Made by a program: the position numbers and the translations under genes. A stretch of 64,000 bases of DNA. It comes from UBA699 sp050261915 (GTDB lineage Bacteria; Bacillota; Clostridia; Clostridiales; Clostridiaceae). This document shows, in pieces, positions 40,733-48,828 of this stretch. Within the stretch, counting starts at the first letter, position 1, and each line of letters opens with the position of its first letter. A model generated the notes under the pieces. The model was not told the DNA's origin and did not search any database. It saw only the letters and a list, made by a program, of their open reading frames with translations. The DNA lies in NCBI GenBank assembly GCA_050261915.1, contig JBLNDT010000089.1, forward strand, positions 1 through 64,000, written 5' to 3'.

Positions 40733-41436
40733 ATAAGATAATATTATTACTAAATAAAATACTCGGGAAGCTTGGTTTATTTTCAAAAGGTGTTTATTAT
40801 ATTGGGGGAAGCGATGTGCTTCCTCCTCCTCTTACAAAGGAGGAAGAAGAAGAATTGGTAAACAACCTGGTACTAGGCGAGGAAAGTGTACGCTCCACGT
40901 TAATTGAAAGGAATCTTCGACTTGTGGTTTATATTGCAAGAAAATTTGAAAATACTGGTGTGAATGTGGAGGATTTAGTATCAGTTGGCACTATAGGACT
41001 GATTAAAGCAGTGAATACATTTGATCCAAGCAAAAAAATAAAGCTTGCCACCTACGCTTCAAGGTGCATAGAAAATGAAATATTAATGTATCTTAGAAGA
41101 AACAATAAAGTAAAAGCAGAAATTTCATTTTATGAGCCCTTAAATATTGATTGGGATGGGAATGAGCTTTTGCTTTCAGACATACTTGGAACGGAAAACG
41201 ATGTGGTTTATAACTTAATTGAAGATGAGGTGGATAAACAGCTTCTATGTTTAGCTATGAAAAAATTAAGTGAACGGGAAAAGGAAATAGTAAATTTAAG
41301 ATTTGGATTGAATGGATCTATAGAAAAGACACAAAAGGAAGTTGCAGACCTTCTTGGAATATCACAATCATACATATCCAGATTAGAAAAAAGAATTATA
41401 AAAAGATTGAAAAAAGAAATAAATAAAATGTTATAA
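40729..41436 (+). CDS. sigE: early mother-cell sigma factor SigE (pro-form)
   Basis: SigE controls early mother-cell genes in sporulation. The 235 residues begin with the membrane-binding amphipathic prosequence (MNKIILLLNKILGKLGLF) and the GVYYIGGSDVLPPPLT region around the SpoIIGA cleavage site, followed by a core nearly identical in motif to Bacillus SigE: ERNLRLVVYIARKFENTG, LATYASRCIENEILMYLRR, NIDWDGNELLLSD, and region 4 KEVADLLGISQSYISRLEKR. The ATG at 40729 overlaps the spoIIGA stop, so production of protease and substrate is coupled. Confidence 0.97.
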   Translation: MNKIILLLNKILGKLGLFSKGVYYIGGSDVLPPPLTKEEEEELVNNLVLGEESVRSTLIERNLRLVVYIARKFENTGVNVEDLVSVGTIGLIKAVNTFDPSKKIKLATYASRCIENEILMYLRRNNKVKAEISFYEPLNIDWDGNELLLSDILGTENDVVYNLIEDEVDKQLLCLAMKKLSEREKEIVNLRFGLNGSIEKTQKEVADLLGISQSYISRLEKRIIKRLKKEINKML

Positions 41437-41446
41437 GTTACTTCTG

Positions 41447-41476
41447 GTATAAAATTCAGCTTCTTAGTAAATAATT
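41447..41476 (+). promoter_or_regulatory. candidate sigma-F promoter of sigG
   Basis: GTATA, exactly 15 bases, GTAAATAATT. The Bacillus sigma-F consensus is GYWTA-N15-GGNRANAHTW, and only the second base of the -10 differs. Sigma-F transcription of sigG is established in Bacillus. Confidence 0.6.
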
Positions 41477-41511
41477 AGAATGCGATATATTCTTAAGGAG
41501 CTGATGCCTTT

Positions 41512-42285
41512 ATGGTAATAAACAAAGTAGAAATATGCGGAGTAAACACATCAAAGTTACCAGTATTAAAGGAAAAAGAAATGAGATTACTTCTTCAACA
41601 GATGAAGGATGGTAATACAGAAGTAAGAGATAAATTTATAAATGGAAATCTTAGACTGGTACTTAGTGTAATACAAAGGTTTAACAACAGGGGTGAAAAT
41701 GCTGATGATCTTTTTCAAGTTGGATGCATTGGACTAATAAAAGCAGTAGATAATTTTGATTTAAATCAAAATGTTAGATTTTCAACTTATGCTGTTCCGA
41801 TGATAATAGGAGAAATACGAAGATATTTAAGGGATAATAATTCTATACGGGTAAGCAGGTCTCTAAGAGATATTGCATACCGGGCACTGCAGGTGAGAGA
41901 ACGGCTTCTAGGAGAAAACAACAAGGAGCCCACAATATCACAGATAGCAAAGGAACTCCAAGTTCCAAGAGAAGAGGTAGTGTTTGCCTTGGATGCAATT
42001 CAGGATCCTGTTTCTCTTTTTGAACCTGTTTTTCACGATGGTGGAGATGCCATATATGTAATGGATCAAATAAGCGACAGCAAAAATCTGGATGATAACT
42101 GGCTGGAAAATATATCTATTAAGGAGGCTATGAAAAGACTTAACAAAAGAGAAAAATTAATATTAAATATGCGTTTTTTTGATGGAAGGACACAAATGGA
42201 AGTAGCAGATGAAATAGGAATATCCCAGGCACAGGTATCACGGCTTGAAAAAAATGCTTTAAGGCATATGAGGAAATATGTATAA
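41512..42285 (+). CDS. sigG: late forespore sigma factor SigG
   Basis: SigG directs late forespore transcription (SASPs, germination proteins). The 257 residues show the N-terminal NKVEICGVNTSKLPVLK anti-sigma/gin-sensitive region, region 2 (NGNLRLVLSVIQRF, GLIKAVDNFD, RFSTYAVPMIIGEIRRYLRD), the SigF/B/G-type region 3, and region 4 EVADEIGISQAQVSRLEKNA. The ATG at 41512 is 11 bases from AGGAG. The separate leader with a sigma-F-like promoter fits the known cascade, although read-through from sigE is possible. Confidence 0.96.
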   Translation: MVINKVEICGVNTSKLPVLKEKEMRLLLQQMKDGNTEVRDKFINGNLRLVLSVIQRFNNRGENADDLFQVGCIGLIKAVDNFDLNQNVRFSTYAVPMIIGEIRRYLRDNNSIRVSRSLRDIAYRALQVRERLLGENNKEPTISQIAKELQVPREEVVFALDAIQDPVSLFEPVFHDGGDAIYVMDQISDSKNLDDNWLENISIKEAMKRLNKREKLILNMRFFDGRTQMEVADEIGISQAQVSRLEKNALRHMRKYV

Positions 42286-42310
42286 ATGAGTATTAAAAAT
42301 ACTCATTTTT
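42284..42310 (+). terminator. terminator after sigG
   Basis: Ten-base-pair stem AAATGAGTAT/ATACTCATTT with a five-base loop and Ts. Confidence 0.88.
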
Positions 42311-42353
42311 ATATTTTATCAGCATATATATAAGGTAAATATGGAGGTGGATT

Positions 42354-42596
42354 ATGGAAAACGAAATTAATATGTTTTCAATTAATAATTTGAGAACTAT
42401 GGAGGTAATTGACATAGATTCAGGAAGGAAACTTGGATACATAAAAGACTTTGAAGTTGATACAGATGAGTGTAAAATTAGTTCCATAATACTCCCATCT
42501 GAGAGGACCAGCTGGTTTGGTAAAAATGACAATATACAAATACCTTGGGAAAACATTAAAAAGATTGGAATGGATGTGGTTTTAATTCAAAAATAG
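42354..42596 (+). CDS. YlmC/YmxH family sporulation-associated PRC-barrel protein
   Basis: An 80-residue protein made of one PRC-barrel: RTMEVIDIDSGRKLGYIKDF, IILPSERTSWFGK and IPWENIKKIGMDVVLI. YlmC/YmxH proteins accompany sporulation genes in Firmicutes and are of unknown function. TGGAGGTGGA precedes the ATG. It stands between sigG and nrdR, as often in clostridia. Confidence 0.88.
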   Translation: MENEINMFSINNLRTMEVIDIDSGRKLGYIKDFEVDTDECKISSIILPSERTSWFGKNDNIQIPWENIKKIGMDVVLIQK

Positions 42597-42638
42597 TGTA
42601 TAATATTTACTAACAAATATTTTGCAAAGGACGTGAAA

Positions 42639-43103
42639 ATGGTGAAATGCCCCTATTGCGGATACCTTGAAAGTAAAGTAGTAGATTCAAGATCGACAGA
42701 GGATGATTTGTCTATAAGGAGAAGACGTGAATGTCTAAGTTGCAGTAAAAGATATACTACCTATGAAAAAATAGAGGATATTCCAATTCTTGTTATTAAG
42801 AAAAATATGAACAGAGAATACTTTGACAGATCCAAAATTGTAAATGGTCTTATTAAGGCATGTCAAAAAAGGCCTGTTTCAAGAGGCCAGATAGAAAGCA
42901 TTGTGGATGAGGTTGAAAAAAGATTAAATAATGAAATGCCTACAGAAGTTACATCAGAATATATAGGGGAAATAATAATGGAACAACTTAAAAAAGTTGA
43001 TGAGGTCTCCTATGTTAGATTTGCATCAGTGTACAGGCAGTTTAAAGATGTAAATACATTTTTTGAAGAAATAAAAAATTTAATTTCAAATAAGCAGGTA
43101 TAA
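42639..43103 (+). CDS. nrdR: ribonucleotide reductase repressor NrdR
   Basis: NrdR represses ribonucleotide reductase genes in response to ATP/dATP. The 154 residues contain an N-terminal zinc ribbon (CPYCG with CLSC), RRRRECLSCSKRYTTYE linking to an ATP-cone domain (VIKKNMNREYFDRSKI). The frame also opens at a GTG at 42633, but the ATG at 42639 is seven bases from AAAGGA and is preferred. A terminator covers its 3' end. Confidence 0.95.
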   Translation: MVKCPYCGYLESKVVDSRSTEDDLSIRRRRECLSCSKRYTTYEKIEDIPILVIKKNMNREYFDRSKIVNGLIKACQKRPVSRGQIESIVDEVEKRLNNEMPTEVTSEYIGEIIMEQLKKVDEVSYVRFASVYRQFKDVNTFFEEIKNLISNKQV

Positions 43104-43119
43104 AACATACCTGTTTTTT
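43094..43119 (+). terminator. terminator overlapping the nrdR stop
   Basis: Stem CAGGTAT/ATACCTG with one extra G-T pair, a five-base loop and six T. Confidence 0.85.
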
Positions 43120-43164
43120 AATGCAAATAAATGATAAAATAAAATAAAAATGCATGGAGGGACC

Positions 43165-43872
43165 ATGGAATATTTAAATCTAGAAGGATATTATTTTTTT
43201 GCAGAAGACTTAGAGGCTGGAAAGGTTATCTTTTCTACTGCAGAAAATGATTTTAACGTTTATAAAAAAACAGAAACAGGAAAATCAAATATTGAAAAAC
43301 TAAAAAAAATATTTGGGTTGGAGGATATAGGTTTTTTAAATCAGTGTCATAGTGACATTGTTCAGGTTTATAATAGCCGTACAATGGAGGGTGATGCAAT
43401 AATCACAGATAGAGTTAATGTAGGGGTAGGAGTATTTACTGCAGATTGTGTACCTGTATTGATTTTTGATATTGATAAGAAGGTGGTAGCTGCAATCCAT
43501 AGCGGCTGGAGAGGAACTCACAGCAAAATTGTACTTAAGACCATTGAGAAGATGATAACAGAATTTGGTTCAAACAAGGAAAATTTGAAAATATATATTG
43601 GACCACATATTAAAGATTGCTGCTATGAAGTTGGAACTGAAGTTATTGAGAAGTTTAAAAATGATGGATTGTATAAAGATGAAAATATATTTAATAAAAA
43701 TAAATTAAGCATGGTAAAATGCATTGTACAACAATTAAAAAGCATAAATATTGATGAAAATAAAATTAAATCTATTGAATGTTGTACACATTGCAGTGAA
43801 AATCCAAAGCTATACTCATACAGAAGAGGGGAAACTGATAAAAGGTTATTTTCATTTATTTACATAAAATAA
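43165..43872 (+). CDS. pgeF: YfiH/PgeF family polyphenol-oxidase-fold protein
   Basis: YfiH-type proteins have a multicopper-oxidase-like name but are purine nucleoside-processing or peptidoglycan-editing enzymes (PgeF in E. coli, LACC1 in animals). Characteristic sequence: NQCHSDIV, VFTADCVPVLIFD, VAAIHSGWRGT and IGPHIKDCCYEVG, whose His/Cys residues form the metal site. The ATG at 43165 follows GGAGGG closely; an ATG at 43150 without a ribosome binding site would add five residues. About 235 residues, normal size. It precedes phoP by 13 bases and may share its transcript. Confidence 0.88.
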   Translation: MEYLNLEGYYFFAEDLEAGKVIFSTAENDFNVYKKTETGKSNIEKLKKIFGLEDIGFLNQCHSDIVQVYNSRTMEGDAIITDRVNVGVGVFTADCVPVLIFDIDKKVVAAIHSGWRGTHSKIVLKTIEKMITEFGSNKENLKIYIGPHIKDCCYEVGTEVIEKFKNDGLYKDENIFNKNKLSMVKCIVQQLKSINIDENKIKSIECCTHCSENPKLYSYRRGETDKRLFSFIYIK

Positions 43873-43885
43873 TGGGGGTGTTCAC

Positions 43886-44581
43886 ATGGCTGAAGAAAAA
43901 ATACTCGTAGTAGAGGATGAAGCTCATATAAGAGAACTTATAAGTTTCAACTTAAAAAATCAGGGGTACAATATAATTGAAACTGATAATGGTATGGATG
44001 CAATTAAAATTATAAAGGAAACGAATCCTGACTTGGTGCTTCTAGATATAATGCTTCCGGGAATAGATGGATTTGAGGTTTGCAAAGAAGTTAGACGAAA
44101 TAGTGAGGTTTCAGATACTCCAATAATTATGTTAACTGCAAAGGGCGAAGAATTTGACAGGGTATTAGGGTTGGAACTTGGAGCTGATGACTATGTTACA
44201 AAGCCATTTGGAGTAAGGGAGCTTATGGCTCGAGTTAAGGCGGTTCTAAGAAGAACAGCCTTAAGAACGGTTTCTAAAAACTTAATATTCAATGACATAT
44301 CAATAGACTTCGAAAAACATGAGGTTACCAAGGAAAACCAAAGGGTTGATTTGACTTTAAAGGAGTTTGAACTCCTTGAAATGCTTATAAAAAACAAAGG
44401 CAGAGTTTTAACCAGGGAACTTTTATTGGATAAAATTTGGGGTTATGAATATATAGGGGAAACAAGAACTGTTGATGTACATATTAGACATTTAAGACAA
44501 AAAATCGAGGATGATGATAAGAATCCTAAATTTATTGAAACAATTAGAGGTGTGGGATATAGATTCAATATGGAAGAATAG
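43886..44581 (+). CDS. phoP: OmpR/PhoB family response regulator
   Basis: A two-component regulator of 231 residues: receiver domain with VVEDEAHIRE, phosphoacceptor Asp54 (LVLLDIMLPG), MLTAKGEE and the lysine in YVTKPFG, followed by a winged-helix DNA-binding domain (LTLKEFELLEML, TRELLLDKIWGYEY, VDVHIRHLRQKIE, RGVGYRF). The downstream kinase, PhoU and a phosphate transporter make PhoP of the phosphate system the likely identity. AATGGGGGTG precedes the ATG. Confidence 0.92.
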   Translation: MAEEKILVVEDEAHIRELISFNLKNQGYNIIETDNGMDAIKIIKETNPDLVLLDIMLPGIDGFEVCKEVRRNSEVSDTPIIMLTAKGEEFDRVLGLELGADDYVTKPFGVRELMARVKAVLRRTALRTVSKNLIFNDISIDFEKHEVTKENQRVDLTLKEFELLEMLIKNKGRVLTRELLLDKIWGYEYIGETRTVDVHIRHLRQKIEDDDKNPKFIETIRGVGYRFNMEE

Positions 44582-44591
44582 TGGTGTGAAA

Positions 44592-46301
44592 ATGAAAAAG
44601 AAAATTTTAGCTTCGATGATTGCATCTGTGTTATTTTCACTAATAATTTGTATAACATTAGTTATTTTCATATCAAATTATGAATATGTGGACAATATTA
44701 AGCAGAGTTTGCTTTTAAACAATGAATTGATAATTAATGTTCTAAAAAGTAATGAAATAAATGATAAGGTAAAGTTTTTTAAAGAAAACATAAAGAATGA
44801 TGATATCAGACAAACACTTATTGATAAGAATGGCAATGTTTTAGGTGACTCCCTGGTAGACGCAGAAACTATGGATAATCATAACGGCAGACCGGAAGTG
44901 GTTGCATCAAGAAGCGGAGGTACAGGTTACAGCATAAGACTGAGTAAAACCACCGGTAAAGAAACATTATATTTTGCTACAAGCTTTGGTGATGGATATA
45001 TAATAAGAAGTGCAATGACAATGAAAGCAATAAATGCTTTTGAATTTACATATATTCAGTATTATTTTTTTGTAATGCTTACTGTGCTTTTTATAACATT
45101 TTTAATATCCTCCAAGTTGTCCCAGGCAATTGTTAAACCTATTAAAGATCTTGAACATGCCACATATGAAATTGCAAAGGGTGATTTCAATAAGAGGGTT
45201 AATGTTAAATCAAAGGATGAGATTGGTGATTTATCTAATACATTTAATAGAATGGCGGATAAACTTGAAAATTCCTTCAATGATTCCCTAGACAAGCAAA
45301 CTAAACTTGAGGCAGTATTAAAAAGTATGGATAGCGGGGTTATTGCAATTGACAGGGATAATAAGGTTATGTTAATAAACCCTTATGCAAAGAAGCTGTT
45401 TGATATCCATAAGGATATTGTAGGTGAAAAGTTACTAAACAATATAAGGGATTTTGAACTTGAGGATATTTTGCATAACAAAGAAGAAAATAAGGAAATA
45501 ACAATATTTTGGCCTGAAAAAAGGGAACTTAGGATTAAAACAGCAGATATTATGAGTGGTGATAAATTTTTAGGTATTGTAGGTGTTATTCACGATGTTA
45601 CTGATATTAAGAGGCTGGAAAATATACGATCTCAATTTGTTACCAATGTAACTCATGAACTTAAAACACCTTTAACATCAATAAAAGGGTTTTCAGAAAC
45701 TTTAAAATATGTGGATGATAAAGAAACAAGAGATAAATTTTTAAGTATTATAAATGAAGAAGCAGACAGATTAACAAGGCTTATAGATGATATCCTTGTT
45801 TTGGCTCATATAGAAAGTACAAAAATTATTAAGAATGAGATAGTAAATATAAACAAGATAATTGACGACGTTATTTTACTTGTTAAAAATAATGCTGATA
45901 AAAAAGGTATAAAGATTTTCAAGGAAGGAATGCTTCTTCCGGATATTAAAGGGGATAGTGACAGGTTTAAGCAAATGCTCATTAACCTTGTGGATAATGC
46001 AATAAAGTATTCCGGTGAAAATACCTGTGTAAATATTTTAACCGAAATGGATAATAATAATTGCATTATAAGTGTTAAAGATAATGGAACTGGGATAGCC
46101 AAGGAACATTTAGACAGACTATTTGAAAGATTTTACAGGGTTGATAAAGCAAGGTCTAGGGAACAAGGAGGCACAGGGCTTGGACTAGCAATTGTGAAGC
46201 ATATAGTTAAAAGTTTAAATGGAACAATTGATGTAGAAAGCACTTTAGGCAAAGGAAGCACCTTTACAGTAAAAATACCTTTAAATATTATAAGTGAATA
46301 G
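44592..46301 (+). CDS. phoR: phosphate-sensing histidine kinase PhoR-like
   Basis: The 569-residue sensor has two membrane helices (about 8-30 and 156-176) bracketing an extracellular domain of about 125 residues, then HAMP (LSQAIVKPIKDLEHATYEIA), a PAS domain (about 235-340), the HisKA box FVTNVTHELKTPLTS (His355) and an HATPase with DNAIKYS and GGTGLGLAIVKH. The frame opens 81 bases earlier within phoP, but the ATG at 44592 with GGTGTG upstream starts the first membrane helix. It probably phosphorylates PhoP when phosphate is low and is restrained by PhoU. Confidence 0.92.
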   Translation: MKKKILASMIASVLFSLIICITLVIFISNYEYVDNIKQSLLLNNELIINVLKSNEINDKVKFFKENIKNDDIRQTLIDKNGNVLGDSLVDAETMDNHNGRPEVVASRSGGTGYSIRLSKTTGKETLYFATSFGDGYIIRSAMTMKAINAFEFTYIQYYFFVMLTVLFITFLISSKLSQAIVKPIKDLEHATYEIAKGDFNKRVNVKSKDEIGDLSNTFNRMADKLENSFNDSLDKQTKLEAVLKSMDSGVIAIDRDNKVMLINPYAKKLFDIHKDIVGEKLLNNIRDFELEDILHNKEENKEITIFWPEKRELRIKTADIMSGDKFLGIVGVIHDVTDIKRLENIRSQFVTNVTHELKTPLTSIKGFSETLKYVDDKETRDKFLSIINEEADRLTRLIDDILVLAHIESTKIIKNEIVNINKIIDDVILLVKNNADKKGIKIFKEGMLLPDIKGDSDRFKQMLINLVDNAIKYSGENTCVNILTEMDNNNCIISVKDNGTGIAKEHLDRLFERFYRVDKARSREQGGTGLGLAIVKHIVKSLNGTIDVESTLGKGSTFTVKIPLNIISE

Positions 46302-46312
46302 GGGTGATATAT

Positions 46313-46969
46313 TTGACAAGAAAAGGATTTGATTTTGCCCTTGAACAGCTAAATGATGATATTATAAGAATGGGCAGTATAGTAGAAAAACAAATACATC
46401 AAAGTATAGAGGCACTCGTTCAAAAGGATATCAATTTAGCTGAACAAATTATAGCAAATGACGATTTGGTTGATAATTTTGAAAAGGAAATTGAAAATAA
46501 ATGTATAAGGCTTATTGGGAAAGAGCAGCCATTAGCTATCGATTTGAGAACAATTTTTACCTGCAGCAAAATAATTACAGACCTTGAGAGGATCGCCGAC
46601 CATGCAGTAGATGTGGCAAAAGTAGTAAAAAGGTTAAAGAATGAAAACTATATAAAAGAATTAATAGATATACCTAAAATGGCATCTTTAGTTGAAGTTA
46701 TGATAAAACAGGCACTTGATGCCTTTGTAGAAGGAAATGTGAAAGCGTCTCTGGATATATGCAAGTTAGATGATGAAGTTGATGGATATTACAAAAAAAT
46801 ATTCAGAGACCTTCTTGAATTAATGACTAAGGATAACTCAACAATAAATCAAGGGACACAATTTCTTTTTGTAGCTAAAAACCTTGAAAGGGTTGCAGAT
46901 CATGTAACCAATATATGTGAATGGACAGTTTATCTTGTAACAGGTGAATTAGTGGATTTAAATGATTAA
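46313..46969 (+). CDS. phoU: phosphate signalling protein PhoU
   Basis: PhoU links phosphate transporter state to PhoR. The 218 residues form two three-helix bundles with the two metal-binding signatures IITDLERIADHAVDVA and AKNLERVADHVTNICEW. The TTG at 46313 follows AGGGGTGAT and gives the usual MTRKGFD N-terminus; a GTG at 46304 lies inside that ribosome binding site. No pst genes are here, so the partner transporter may be encoded elsewhere or be the Pit system downstream. Confidence 0.94.
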   Translation: MTRKGFDFALEQLNDDIIRMGSIVEKQIHQSIEALVQKDINLAEQIIANDDLVDNFEKEIENKCIRLIGKEQPLAIDLRTIFTCSKIITDLERIADHAVDVAKVVKRLKNENYIKELIDIPKMASLVEVMIKQALDAFVEGNVKASLDICKLDDEVDGYYKKIFRDLLELMTKDNSTINQGTQFLFVAKNLERVADHVTNICEWTVYLVTGELVDLND

Positions 46970-46996
46970 AAAAGACCAATTATGGTCTTTTTTTTA
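46968..46996 (+). terminator. terminator of phoPRU
   Basis: Stem A-rich plus AGACCA/TGGTCT, ATTA loop, then a long T run. Confidence 0.9.
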
Positions 46997-47007
46997 TGCT
47001 TCATTTA

Positions 47008-47032
47008 TGTTATGTTTATGTTAAGAATGTTA
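47008..47032 (+). promoter_or_regulatory. PhoP-box-like TGTTA repeats upstream of DUF47-pit
   Basis: Four TGTT(A/T) units at 47008, 47013, 47019 and 47028. On the other strand they read TTAACA/TAACA, the core of the Bacillus PhoP box. The main repeats are 11 and 9 bases apart, and the cluster is directly upstream of a weak -35 element. Confidence 0.5.
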
Positions 47033-47041
47033 ATTTACCTG

Positions 47042-47070
47042 TTTCATTTTATTTGAAATTGTGTTATACT
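47042..47070 (+). promoter_or_regulatory. weak promoter of DUF47-pit
   Basis: TTTCAT, 17 bases, TATACT. The poor -35 fits a need for an activator such as PhoP. Confidence 0.45.
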
Positions 47071-47114
47071 TTATTCGTTTGAAAATGATTGAGAATACGG
47101 GAGGTATTTAATAT

Positions 47115-47738
47115 ATGTTTAGCTTAAGTCCAAAAGAGGATAAATTTTTCGAGTTTTTTCGTGAGACTGCACACAAGGCTTGTGAGGCTTCGGAGATGCT
47201 GTTGGAGTTTATGAATGATGAGGTTTTCTGTGAGGATAAACTGAAAAAAATTAAAGATCTTGAACATGATGGTGATAAAATCCAGCATAAAATAATAGAA
47301 CAACTAAACAAAACGTTTATAACACCTTTTGATAGAGAGGATATTTATTCAATATCAAAGAGCATGGATGATATAATTGATTGCATTGAATATACATCCA
47401 GTAGATTTGTCATGTTGAATTTAACCAAGCCTACTAAACAAGCTAGAGATTTAGCAGAACTTATAGTAGAAGGTTGCAGAGAAGTTTCATGCATTATGGA
47501 CGAAATTAAGAACATGAAAGGCAACAAAGTATTAACTAAAAAAATTATCGAGGTAAACAGAATAGAAGAAGATGGAGATAAAATATCAAGACAGGCTATA
47601 AAAGACTTATTTAGAAGTGATCTTCCAGTGCTAGAAATAATAAAGCTTAGAGAAATATATGAGTCCCTTGAAAATACATTGGATGCCTGCGAAGATGTAG
47701 CAAATGCTGTGGAAGGAATCGTAATGAAAAATGCCTAA
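47115..47738 (+). CDS. DUF47 (PhoU-like) phosphate transport accessory protein
   Basis: DUF47 proteins are PhoU-related helical bundles that accompany Pit transporters and are thought to regulate them. The 207 residues have the repeated E-x3-D metal-type signatures KIKDLEHDGDKIQHKI and NRIEEDGDKISRQA. GGGAGG precedes the ATG by ten bases. The final eight bases overlap pit. It is the first gene after the PhoP-box-like repeats. Confidence 0.9.
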   Translation: MFSLSPKEDKFFEFFRETAHKACEASEMLLEFMNDEVFCEDKLKKIKDLEHDGDKIQHKIIEQLNKTFITPFDREDIYSISKSMDDIIDCIEYTSSRFVMLNLTKPTKQARDLAELIVEGCREVSCIMDEIKNMKGNKVLTKKIIEVNRIEEDGDKISRQAIKDLFRSDLPVLEIIKLREIYESLENTLDACEDVANAVEGIVMKNA

Positions 47739-48732
47739 TTACGTAGTTTTATTAACAGGTATAATTGTTGTTACAGCACTGATTTTCGACTTTATTAACG
47801 GCTTCCATGACAGTGCAAATGCAATAGCCTGCTCTGTTTCTACCAGAGTCTTAACCCTTAAACAGGCTGTATTCATGTCTGCAGTGCTGAATTTTGTGGG
47901 AGCATTTATTAATGTAAAAGTTGCTAAAACAATAGGAAGCGGAATAGTAAATCCAAGCATGGTAACTTTAGAGGTTGTTCTTGCTGCGCTGCTAGGTGCT
48001 ATTATATGGAATATAATTACCTGGTACTATGGAATTCCAAGTAGTTCATCCCATGCACTAATAGGTGGACTTGTGGGAGCTGCAATAGCTTTTAAAGGAT
48101 CTATATCAATAATAAGCTGGGGTACACTTTTTAATAAGGTAATTTTATGGCTTTTCTTATCACCAATAATAGGGTTTGCTGTAGGATTTACGTTTATGAC
48201 TATAAATTATTTTATATTACGTAAAACAAAACCTGCAACTGTAACAAAGATTTTTTCAAAAGCTCAAATATGTTCTGCAATGCTTTTAGCGTTTAACCAT
48301 GGTGGAAATGATGCTCAGAAATCAATGGGTATTATAACTATGGCATTGGTTAGCGGCGGCATGATAGCTCAATTCGCTGTTCCAGACTGGGTTAAAATAT
48401 CTTGTGCTGCAGCAATGGCACTTGGTACAAGTTTTGGGGGCAAAAGAATTATAAAGACAATGGGTTCAGGTATGGCTAAAATAGCCCCGGTAAATGGTTT
48501 TTCTGCCGAACTTGGTGCATCTGCAGTAATATTTACAGCAACAATGCTAAATGCTCCAGTAAGTACTACTCATATTGTAACAACTTCAATTATGGGTGTG
48601 GCAGCATCAAAAAGATTTTCAGCTGTTAGATGGGGCATTGCAAAGGATATTGTTACTGCTTGGTTTGTAACAATACCGACTTGTGCTGCAATATCAGGTT
48701 TGATAATATACATATTAAATTTATTTATGTAA
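47731..48732 (+). CDS. pit: inorganic phosphate transporter, Pit family
   Basis: Pit is a low-affinity cation-coupled phosphate permease. The 333 residues contain about nine membrane segments and the duplicated family signature: DFINGFHDSANAIA near 24 and AFNHGGNDAQKSMG near 190, with PSSSSHALIGG and APVSTTHIVTTSI as the matching second motifs. The ATG overlaps the DUF47 gene. Some Pit proteins transport metal-phosphate complexes. Confidence 0.95.
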   Translation: MPNYVVLLTGIIVVTALIFDFINGFHDSANAIACSVSTRVLTLKQAVFMSAVLNFVGAFINVKVAKTIGSGIVNPSMVTLEVVLAALLGAIIWNIITWYYGIPSSSSHALIGGLVGAAIAFKGSISIISWGTLFNKVILWLFLSPIIGFAVGFTFMTINYFILRKTKPATVTKIFSKAQICSAMLLAFNHGGNDAQKSMGIITMALVSGGMIAQFAVPDWVKISCAAAMALGTSFGGKRIIKTMGSGMAKIAPVNGFSAELGASAVIFTATMLNAPVSTTHIVTTSIMGVAASKRFSAVRWGIAKDIVTAWFVTIPTCAAISGLIIYILNLFM

Positions 48733-48753
48733 ACCTCCAATTGGAGGTTTTTT
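48731..48753 (+). terminator. terminator after pit
   Basis: Perfect palindrome AAACCTCCAATTGGAGGTTT followed by T. Confidence 0.88.
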
Positions 48754-48828
48754 ATTATGTTGACTAATTACTTTCAATAATGTAATATTACTATGGATAA
48801 TAATGCACATGCATTTAGGAGTGAAAAT

